Shown piece after piece: positions 1-5,982 of a DNA stretch of 11,804 bases (position 1 is its first letter; each line of letters opens with the position of its first letter). Source of the DNA: Thalassiosira profunda (Eukaryota > Bacillariophyta > Thalassiosirophyceae > Thalassiosirales > Thalassiosiraceae). A program made the position numbers and the translations under genes. The notes beneath the pieces were generated by a model. It made no database searches. It worked only from the letters and a program-made list of their open reading frames with translations, and was not told where the DNA came from. The stretch covers positions 1 through 11,804 of the forward strand of contig JALLAP010000568.1 of NCBI GenBank assembly GCA_036939355.1. The letters are read 5' to 3'.

Positions 1-88
1 GCAACGACCTCCGCAACAGATAACTGCGAGATCCTCCGAGGCACAGCGCCCTGGCCGATGCAGCCAGCCTGATTGCTACTGACGCCAT
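1..88 (-). CDS. 5' end of a gene with a mitochondrial-type presequence (partial)
   Basis: An ATG at 88..86 in good eukaryotic context (AACA before it, G after) opens a frame that stays open for 29 codons to the left edge, so the gene is cut. The visible residues start MASVAIRLAASARALCLGG and continue to an Arg-Arg pair at 26-27. They contain five Arg and no Asp or Glu, with alternating Arg and hydrophobic residues, the usual make-up of an amphipathic mitochondrial presequence. The mature protein lies outside the window, so its function is unknown. It would be divergent from the methyltransferase-like gene at 521. A chance short frame is possible: 29 codons is little evidence. The plus strand at 1-71 also has a short open frame (23 codons before a stop), but with no supporting feature. 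Confidence 0.45.
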   Translation of the reverse strand, partial: MASVAIRLAASARALCLGGSRSYLLRRSL

Positions 89-520
89 TGTTGCAGACGA
101 CTGCGACAAATTTGCAAAGTGCTTTCTACACCACGCCGCCGTCCAACCGCACCTCCCCGGCCGTTGCTTTCTCCTGCAATCCGTGGAGGCGGAGCATGCA
201 GTGGCTGCAAAAATAAAATCGAGCATAAGATGTGCACCAATGAGCAAAATAGACTTTGTTTCCAACTGCAACAAAAGGTGCACCTTACCGGAGCCCACAG
301 ATGATCAGGAAGACTGTGCCGAGGTAGACGATGAGCCCAAGAAAGGTGTTCATTGGCTCTGCTGTGCGTGCACCTCCGCGGCGGCTACCTGCACTGGAAG
401 GCAGGGACGAGCGAGCGAGGAGGTGCGTGAAATTTCTACAGAGGAATCGACCAGAATTCGACCCTTCTCTGATTTGCTCACCAACAACCGCTCCGACCTT
501 ACCGTTTACTAGCCTCAAGA
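89..520. promoter_or_regulatory. Upstream region between two divergent genes
   Basis: 432 nt between the putative minus-strand start at 88 and the plus-strand start at 521; it should hold the promoter and 5' UTR of the methyltransferase-like gene and possibly of the left-edge gene. A 109-codon plus frame at 183-512 is open, but its translation has no recognisable domain and it does not join the downstream frame. The frame of the 521 ATG has an upstream stop at 470-472. I see no convincing TATA box, RNA gene or repeat. Confidence 0.4.
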
Positions 521-2026
521 ATGTCGTCGCTCCAAGCCCTGCTGGACGCCCAAGAAGGGCGGGCGGGCTCCTCGTCGGGCGGAAGAGGCGGCAGTGGCGG
601 TGGTGGCGGCGGCGGGTGGTCGTCGTCGCGCGGAAATCGACGGGGCGACGACCGAGACAACAGAGGCGGAAATGGGTGGCAGGCGCGATCTTCGGGGAGC
701 GCCCCATCGTGGTCCGGCAGATACGGAGATGCAGGCCCGGGCGGCAGCAGCTTCAATCGACGGGAGGGCAGCGGCGGCGGCGGCGGTGGTGGTGGCAGCC
801 GGTGGGGCAATATTGACATATCCCCTCGCGATCACTCTGGCAGCGGCCGAAACAGAGGCAACAAGAACAGTTACGAGCCCACCTACGAGGAACGGCGGGC
901 GAACATCGAACGGCGGGCCGTCGAGGACAGCCGGAACGCCGCGCGCGCACGGAGAGGAGACGGGAACAGCCGCGAGGACGATATTGAATCCCTACTCAGC
1001 TGGGTGGGGCCGCTGAGGGAGGGGAGGTGCACCTACTATCAGGATCGGGAGAAGCGCTTCCCCTTTTACACGGACGAGCGGGGGTACAATCTGCTGCAGG
1101 AATTGATGGACACCAACAAGGCGCTGTTGCAATTGAACCACCAAATGCTCGAGGAGCGGGCTGCAAACGAAGATCAGGGTGATAGCGCGGAGTGCGATTC
1201 CAAGGATGTACTGATACGGATTGGCCAAGGATTGTACGCCCACAAGCCGACACTGCGGACCAAGGGGGTGACGTGGTCGACGGAGGAGTACAGCCACCCC
1301 GGGCTGCAAAGGATGTACTTGCGGATGAAGAGCATCCAGCGATTCACGGAGGTGTGGTGCCTCTTGGAGAGGTCGGCCGATTTGGGGGTGTTTGACGAAG
1401 TGATAAAAAATGCCGCACCCGTCCGCATTGCCGCCGTGGGCGGCGGCCCGGGGTACGAGCTCCTCGCGACCAAGCTCTTCTTCGCCCAGCACGCCCCGGA
1501 TCTCGAGCTGGAATTGATCTCGATGGACCTCTGCCCGGCGTGGCGTCCGTACGTGGAGCGCCTCGGCTTCCAGTTTATTGAGTACGACATCAACAATGAG
1601 GAGGGCACCGATCCCATCCGCGCCGCGGGGTTGCAACCCGGAGATCTGGATTATTGCATCGTATCTTGCCTTATGATCTACTGCACCACCGACCCGGTCA
1701 TCAACATGTTTCGCCGCCTCGTCCACGACGACGGCGTCAACGCCATACTGGTCAGCGAGCGGGGCGAACGCACCAAGGCCTGCACCATGATGGAAGAGCG
1801 GGGCGGCGAAGTGATACGCCTCATCGACCCGTCGGGCGGGATGGACGAACGGCAGGCGATCTGGTGCTCGAAAACATTTTGCGACGAGAAACTGCGCACG
1901 ACCGCGCCGGACTACGAGGGACATCAGAAGGAGAGCGTCTTCCCCAACGTGCCGTACATGGAGCACAAGGAAAGGAGGGGTGGGGGAAAATCGTATGGCT
2001 ATGCGAGGCATGCGCTGCGGAGGTGA
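521..2026 (+). CDS. SAM-dependent methyltransferase-like protein with RGG/Gly-rich N-terminus
   Basis: Intronless gene for 501 residues. Residues 1-115 are low complexity: RGG and glycine runs (about 18-32, 41-52, 84-92) with scattered Arg, Trp and Tyr, typical of disordered RNA-binding tails. Residues 118-215 are charged and probably helical. The C-terminal half looks like a Rossmann-fold methyltransferase: VRIAAVGGGPGYE (301-313) is a motif I glycine loop after a beta strand, ELISMDL (331-337) gives the acidic residue after strand 2, FIEYDIN (352-358) follows strand 3, and DLDYCIVSCLMIY (375-387) resembles motif IV. The protein ends in a basic Gly/Arg tail. The substrate cannot be read from sequence; an RNA or ribonucleoprotein target is inferred from the RGG tail only. 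The start is the first ATG after an in-frame stop at 470-472. The polyglycine is encoded by GGC/GGT runs. The gene is tail-to-tail with the MYND gene, 89 nt away. Confidence 0.75.
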   Translation: MSSLQALLDAQEGRAGSSSGGRGGSGGGGGGGWSSSRGNRRGDDRDNRGGNGWQARSSGSAPSWSGRYGDAGPGGSSFNRREGSGGGGGGGGSRWGNIDISPRDHSGSGRNRGNKNSYEPTYEERRANIERRAVEDSRNAARARRGDGNSREDDIESLLSWVGPLREGRCTYYQDREKRFPFYTDERGYNLLQELMDTNKALLQLNHQMLEERAANEDQGDSAECDSKDVLIRIGQGLYAHKPTLRTKGVTWSTEEYSHPGLQRMYLRMKSIQRFTEVWCLLERSADLGVFDEVIKNAAPVRIAAVGGGPGYELLATKLFFAQHAPDLELELISMDLCPAWRPYVERLGFQFIEYDINNEEGTDPIRAAGLQPGDLDYCIVSCLMIYCTTDPVINMFRRLVHDDGVNAILVSERGERTKACTMMEERGGEVIRLIDPSGGMDERQAIWCSKTFCDEKLRTTAPDYEGHQKESVFPNVPYMEHKERRGGGKSYGYARHALRR

Positions 2027-2092
2027 AAAAGGGTTGTGTTGATTATGGTTTAGGGAGTGGTTCCGAGAGGGTGGAACGAGGCGCCCTTGTTT

Positions 2093-2176
2093 TCAGACCC
2101 GACTCCTCGTCTCGGTCAAACTCCTGCACTCCTCTTTATGACTGGGCCAATGGCTTCGTTGACATTGAGCATTACA
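2093..2176 (-). pseudogene. Out-of-frame second half of the MYND finger
   Basis: On the minus strand from 2176, one frame away from the upstream coding frame, the translation begins C-N-A-Q-C-Q-R-S-H-W-P-S-H-K-E-E-C, which is the second zinc-binding half of a MYND domain. It runs 10 more residues to a TGA at 2095..2093. It joins seamlessly to Y209 of the upstream frame if one base is restored. No GT-AG pair is visible that would bridge the two frames, so splicing does not explain it. Confidence 0.8.
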
Positions 2177-2802
2177 TACTGACGGGAGCCGCAGTTTGAG
2201 CAAACAAACAACGTGCGCCGCTCTTTCCGTGCTCCACAACAAGAGCACTTCGAGATCCTGGGCTTAGCTCGTGCGCTCGCGTATTGATCATCGAGGCACG
2301 CGCACGGAGTACGCTTTGCGTAAAACGCAAGTACGGTGTGGGGACAACCATCGGCCAAATCTCGGAGCTTCACCAGGCCTTTGCTGAATGAAATGAGTCC
2401 GGTCGTCGAATGCTTGTGTTGTAGGATACTGGTCAGTGAGGCGACGGCACCAGGAGTTGCCAAGTCGGCACTGTTATGCATCAACATGACTGTGCCGCAA
2501 GAAACGAGATGAGCCACAACCAGAGCCCGGGTGTTCTCGTCTCTCAACTCCTGGTTGTACTGGTCGAATACCTTTTCCATCGCGGCAAGGACGGCCTGAG
2601 GTGTGATTTTCCCCTCGTTCTCCCAGCGCTGATAGAAGGCGTCAATGATTTTTGTCACGACGTGGTCAAGGGCCAGAGGGGGTGGCTTCCCATGCATGCA
2701 GCTTTCGCCATCGCCCTGGAACAGCAGCATCAGTTTCTGCAAAGGCTGCGTTGGTGCGCTGGCCTTTCGGGATCGTCCTTGTTTCTTCTTCCTGGAAGGC
2801 AT
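2116..2802 (-). CDS. MYND zinc-finger protein, finger frameshifted near the C-terminus
   Basis: 228 codons as read. The basic N-terminus (MPSRKKKQGRSRK) is followed by an ESCMHG block (33-38), a helical middle region, CACLDDQY (about 167-174), and a C-terminal half-finger with C186, C189, C201 and C204 ending in Q208-Y209. In frame, the last 19 residues have no Cys or His. Reading from 2176 in the adjacent frame gives C210, C214, H222 and C226 with the exact MYND spacing (C-x3-C-x7-H-x3-C), then a stop at 2095..2093. One base therefore appears to be missing at about 2176-2178, where TATGT would be TATTGT in the intact form. MYND fingers usually bind Pro-rich partner peptides; the role of this protein is unknown. 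It is either a recent pseudogene or null allele, or a sequencing error. The ATG at 2802 has a good context (CAACA). Neighbours: the plastid-protein gene lies upstream on the same strand, and the methyltransferase-like gene is convergent. Confidence 0.8.
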   Translation of the reverse strand: MPSRKKKQGRSRKASAPTQPLQKLMLLFQGDGESCMHGKPPPLALDHVVTKIIDAFYQRWENEGKITPQAVLAAMEKVFDQYNQELRDENTRALVVAHLVSCGTVMLMHNSADLATPGAVASLTSILQHKHSTTGLISFSKGLVKLRDLADGCPHTVLAFYAKRTPCACLDDQYASARAKPRISKCSCCGARKERRTLFVCSNCGSRQYVMLNVNEAIGPVIKRSAGV

Positions 2803-3223
2803 TGTTGCGAGTTGTCCTGAAATGCTCGCTAGCTGCTCAGTCCAATGGGCCCTTCCCTAGATTGTCTCTCACTGCAAAGTACTTTGGGTCTCAGGACGAC
2901 GTTGACCAGTTTGGCCATTCCAGCACAGAGTGTTGGTTTCGGTTGTTGGTCGAAATTTTGAATGAGATTGAAAATTTGTTTGCTAGAAATCGTTAAGTGT
3001 CTAATGATACATTGAGATCTATCTTACAGTGTTGCTATTGCAACTGTGAACCTACTGTGCCCCTTCGTGAGCTCTTTTCCTGTGCGAAGTAGACAGTTGC
3101 ACGAATCTTTGATCTCAGAAAGCTCAGAGAAGACTGCCTTCGTGCACATGTACTCTCAGCTCTCACGTGTGTGCATATAATGATTGCAAACAACAGTTCC
3201 TACCCCCTCTCCCAAATAACTCC
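2803..3223. other. Intergenic region upstream of the MYND gene
   Basis: 421 nt between the MYND gene start and the stop codon of the plastid-protein gene; both genes run leftwards. It should contain the MYND promoter and the 3' UTR of the plastid-protein gene. It is less GC-rich than the coding regions. Open frames that cross it (up to 114 codons) are overlaps with no recognisable domain. I see no RNA gene or repeat. Confidence 0.4.
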
Positions 3224-3613
3224 TCAGTCGTCCCCACAAAGCGCCGTCAAGGTCACGCCCGGGATCAAGTTCCCGCCCGTCGGCGCATTCTGGTACTGAT
3301 CGATGCTCTCCATCAAATCCACCTCGCTGAGCTCGATGCCCCTTTCCGTGCGGTAGCGCTCCCGGATGGCATCGTCGGCTTCGGCCCGCTCGCGCCGCTT
3401 GCGGTCGAAGATGGACTCCTCGCAGTTCGATCCGTCGAGTTCGCAGTTTTCGTCGACGGGGGGCTCGAAGATCATGGAGCGAAGGGCCGTGGACGGGTGA
3501 GTGGGGATCTGGCGGCAGTCGACGTGGGCGTGGCGGTGGCGGGCGGTCCCGGGCGAGAAGGCCGCCGAGGGAGCAGCCACAAGGAGCGATGTGAGGATGG
3601 CGGCGAGCTTCAT
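3224..3613 (-). CDS. Small protein with plastid-type (A-F-S-P) targeting signal, unknown function
   Basis: 129 residues from the ATG at 3613..3611. I prefer this start to an upstream in-frame codon at 3667, because it puts a textbook signal peptide at the N-terminus: MKLAAILTSLLVAAPSAAFS (1-20). Cleavage after A18 leaves F19-S-P-G, the Phe-at-+1 signature (ASAFAP type) of diatom bipartite plastid presequences. A short basic, His/Arg-rich stretch (25-34) follows, as expected for the transit part. The mature part is acidic and hydrophilic: ENCELDGSNCEES (55-67) with two Cys, a charged helix RKRRERAEADDAIRERYR (71-88), and a compact tail GGNLIPGVTLTALCGDD (113-129). I recognise no enzyme family. 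A plastid stromal or thylakoid-associated role is inferred from targeting only. The gene is divergent from the GT90 gene. Confidence 0.7.
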   Translation of the reverse strand: MKLAAILTSLLVAAPSAAFSPGTARHRHAHVDCRQIPTHPSTALRSMIFEPPVDENCELDGSNCEESIFDRKRRERAEADDAIRERYRTERGIELSEVDLMESIDQYQNAPTGGNLIPGVTLTALCGDD

Positions 3614-3710
3614 GATGGTTGCTGCGGAGGTTGTATTATGAGCTTGCTTTGCGAGGAACAACAACATCCGTCTCGGGGCGGGGGAGAGAGCGGAGAGCGA
3701 GCGAGAGAGG

Positions 3711-3730
3711 GAGGAAGACTGAGGAAGACT
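3711..3730. repeat. Perfect 10-bp tandem duplication GAGGAAGACT
   Basis: GAGGAAGACT occurs at 3711-3720 and again at 3721-3730, inside a GA-rich tract. On the plastid gene's sense strand it reads AGTCTTCCTC twice, about 100-120 nt upstream of the ATG. Confidence 0.85.
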
Positions 3731-3745
3731 TCCTCGCGTTGTGAT

Positions 3746-3768
3746 TGAGTCACGAGCTGTGAGTCACG
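3746..3768. promoter_or_regulatory. Two TGAGTCACG copies, AP-1/bZIP-like candidate sites
   Basis: TGAGTCACG is present at 3746-3754 and 3760-3768, start-to-start distance 14 bp. TGAGTCA is the classical AP-1/GCN4 bZIP core. Diatom genomes encode many bZIP factors, so this is a plausible operator-like pair, but binding is inferred. Confidence 0.45.
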
Positions 3769-3943
3769 TATACGAGGGTACCTACCACCCCGTAAGGAGT
3801 ACTCTACTCTCTACTTGGGTTCGGAGTAAATAAGATTCGCCGAGGTGAAGTGAATGACCCCAAATCGCATCCTCTGACTCTCTCGACCTCACCTCCTTCA
3901 CCACGCTCGCCGCGCCCTCAAAACCCCGCCGCCCCACCAAACC

Positions 3944-5731
3944 ATGCCCCCCCCACCCAGCCGCAAGCGGCGGCGGTCCGCGGCCACCGCCCTGCTGTCC
4001 ATGGCCGCCTTTGCTTGTGTCGGCATCGCGACGGTGGAAACCCCGGCCTCGTCGCTTTGGGAGTGGCGCGTCCTCCTCTCGCGCGGCGGCGATGGAATGA
4101 CCGCAATGGAGGAGTACGAGGAGTACGATGAACAGATTGAGGACGAGCGGGAGGCCCTGGAGGCTGTGGAAGAGGAGGCGGAGGAGTTTCGACGAACGTT
4201 GATGCCAATACTGATGGGAGAACACGAGTATGAAACAGAGGCAGACTACGACGCCGCCGTCCGCGCAGCGAGCGAGGCGCCCGATGTCCAGCGAGACGAG
4301 GTGCCCGTCCAGCCGTACACTTTGGAGGACGCCCTGTCCGAATCGAACGTGTTCGAATACACCTTCTGCGTCCTCGTCTACGACCCGTCAAGCGACACGT
4401 TCGTCGCCCTCTACTCCAAGAACCACAAGTGGAAGGCGGGCAACAAAAAGCTGTGGAAGTCGGTGCGCTACCTGGCATACATGCTCCGCCAAACCTTCCC
4501 GGAGCGGTTCACGCCCGACGCGCCTGAGCTGGCCTTGGCCATCGGGAGCGGGGATTATCCCCACGTTCACAAGGGCATGCTGCCGCACGCGGGGGCGGCG
4601 CCCGTGTTGATGTTCGGGAGCGCCTTTCGAGAGCAAGGGATGTACAGCACCATGCTGGCGATGCCCATGCCGGAGCCGCGGCATTTGAACTGCTTCGAGG
4701 AGTGGGCTTCGAAAGGGACGGTGTGCGACGTACTGCAGGCGGGGAAGGGGCCCGGGGGACAACGTCCGCACGGGGAAGACGTACACGGGGGGCTGGCGTT
4801 CGGGGACGACGAGGGGAGCGGGTGGGACGAGTTGATTCCCCAATTGATCTGGCGGGGGACCGACTTCAGCTACCTCCCGACCCTCCAGGCGCGGCCGAGC
4901 CTCGTCCATCCGGACGGGCGCAAGTTCGTCCGCGCGCGCCCGAAGGACGACGAGCAGAGACTGCACGTCGTCCAATCGCTCAATGAGGCGTACGACACGC
5001 TGCTCCCGCGGTGGAAGGGCGTGGCGCTCACGGCCCAGGCGGAATTGGAGGTCGCGGACCAAAAGGATGCCCTGCCGTGGGCCGACATTCGCTTCTCCAG
5101 CTACTTGGACAAGGGCAAGTCGCCCACCGTCGGCTCGAACAAGTACTCGCTGTGGGAGTCGGTGGGCATTGCCGTCGGCAAGGGCATGTCCCCGACCGAA
5201 TTGGCCAAGTACAAATACCACATCGATCTGGGCGGTGGAGGTGGGACGACATGGTCTGGGACAGTTGAGAAGTTGGCGATGGAGGGATTGCTCTTCCACC
5301 ATGTCACCCCGACGAAGGACTACATTCATGACCGAATCCGGCCGTGGAAGCACTACGTGCCCGTGGCCCCGGACTTGAAAGACCTTCGGCAGAAGTTCGA
5401 TTGGGCCGAGAGCCACCCGGAACAGGCCAAGCAAATCGCCGACGCAGGAACGGAATTCATGCGACATCTGGGCACGCCCGAGGGGTTCGGGCAAATGTTC
5501 GAGGAGGACTTCGTGGCGCCGTTGCGAAAGGTGATCGAGGCGTATCAACCGGTGGCGAGCGTGCATCCCGAGGCGACGTCGTGGCAGGAGGTGCTGCGGA
5601 GTGCGGGGGACGGCCAGGTTTTGCCCGTGATGGAGTGCACCGGGCGGTCGTCGCGGTACAACTCGTGCACATTGGTGGGCGGGGACGAGGTGCTGCGATT
5701 TCAGACGACGGGAAGGTACGAGGAGGGCTAG
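3944..5731 (+). CDS. GT90 (CAP10/KDELC-like) glycosyltransferase, type II membrane protein
   Basis: Intronless, 595 residues. A basic tip (KRRR, 8-11) followed by a hydrophobic segment (about 13-31) suggests a signal anchor placing the enzyme in the ER or Golgi with its catalytic part in the lumen. Residues 54-85 form an acidic, probably coiled stem. The C-terminal half matches the Glyco_transf_90 family: PQLIWRGTDFSYLPTL (299-314), the block KYKYHIDLGGGGGTTWSG (422-439) then VEKLAMEGLLFHHV (441-454), RIRPWKHYVPVAPDLKDL (464-481) and AKQIADAGTEF (495-505). GT90 enzymes transfer sugars such as xylose or glucose in CAP10, Rumi/POGLUT and plant relatives; donor and acceptor here are unknown. The start ATG has an ACC context. 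The C-terminal Cys pair (565, 575) may form a disulfide. The gene is tail-to-tail with the protease gene. Confidence 0.82.
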   Translation: MPPPPSRKRRRSAATALLSMAAFACVGIATVETPASSLWEWRVLLSRGGDGMTAMEEYEEYDEQIEDEREALEAVEEEAEEFRRTLMPILMGEHEYETEADYDAAVRAASEAPDVQRDEVPVQPYTLEDALSESNVFEYTFCVLVYDPSSDTFVALYSKNHKWKAGNKKLWKSVRYLAYMLRQTFPERFTPDAPELALAIGSGDYPHVHKGMLPHAGAAPVLMFGSAFREQGMYSTMLAMPMPEPRHLNCFEEWASKGTVCDVLQAGKGPGGQRPHGEDVHGGLAFGDDEGSGWDELIPQLIWRGTDFSYLPTLQARPSLVHPDGRKFVRARPKDDEQRLHVVQSLNEAYDTLLPRWKGVALTAQAELEVADQKDALPWADIRFSSYLDKGKSPTVGSNKYSLWESVGIAVGKGMSPTELAKYKYHIDLGGGGGTTWSGTVEKLAMEGLLFHHVTPTKDYIHDRIRPWKHYVPVAPDLKDLRQKFDWAESHPEQAKQIADAGTEFMRHLGTPEGFGQMFEEDFVAPLRKVIEAYQPVASVHPEATSWQEVLRSAGDGQVLPVMECTGRSSRYNSCTLVGGDEVLRFQTTGRYEEG

Positions 5732-5982
5732 AAAGTATCTAGAAGCTGTTTGTGTCTATCGATACTCCAAACGGTTGAAGTATGTTAGCATGAAGTCGAC
5801 GTTGGGGGCAACTTACAATACCACACAAGCAGCTTGATACCAGAACAACGACCAGGGCACAGTACGTAAGTACGTAGCAAGACACGGCAACGTTTTGTTT
5901 TGTTGTCTCTCATCAGGAAAGCTGTTATCTTTGCTCCAGTGTTCGTTTGCTTATTATTATTCCACAATTGATTGACCTCGAG
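5732..5982. other. Tail-to-tail intergenic region
   Basis: 251 nt between the stop codons of the GT90 and protease genes; it holds both 3' UTRs. Markedly more AT-rich than the flanking coding DNA. A tandem AGTACGTA repeat lies at 5861-5876. No RNA gene seen. Confidence 0.5.
5861..5876. repeat. Tandem AGTACGTA repeat
   Basis: AGTACGTA at 5861-5868 is followed directly by a second copy at 5869-5876; each contains the palindrome TACGTA. It sits in the 3' intergenic region, with no function evident. Confidence 0.7.

Larger units (their letters stand above)
3614..3943. promoter_or_regulatory. Divergent upstream region shared by plastid-protein and GT90 genes
   Basis: 330 nt separate the two start codons, so the region must serve both directions. 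It contains a purine-rich tract on the plus strand (about 3673-3730; CT-rich on the sense strand of the plastid gene, likely 5' UTR), a 10-bp tandem duplication at 3711-3730 and two copies of TGAGTCACG at 3746 and 3760. The GT90 side (about 3880-3940) is C-rich and ends in AAACC before the ATG. No clear TATA box. Confidence 0.5.

Noticed and set aside
331..816. 161-codon plus-strand frame rich in Arg and Trp
   Set aside because: It overlaps the start of the methyltransferase-like gene in another frame; its composition is just the frame-shifted reading of GGC/GGT repeats.
992..2011. 339-codon minus-strand frame opposite the methyltransferase-like gene
   Set aside because: Antisense shadow typical of GC-rich coding DNA; no domain, whereas the plus frame has clear motifs.
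2160..2190. Programmed ribosomal frameshift in the MYND gene
   Set aside because: No slippery heptamer or adjacent stem is apparent, and the missing base fits a simple deletion or read error better.
4388..5566. 392-codon minus-strand frame opposite the GT90 gene
   Set aside because: Antisense shadow; the GT90 motifs on the plus strand are decisive.
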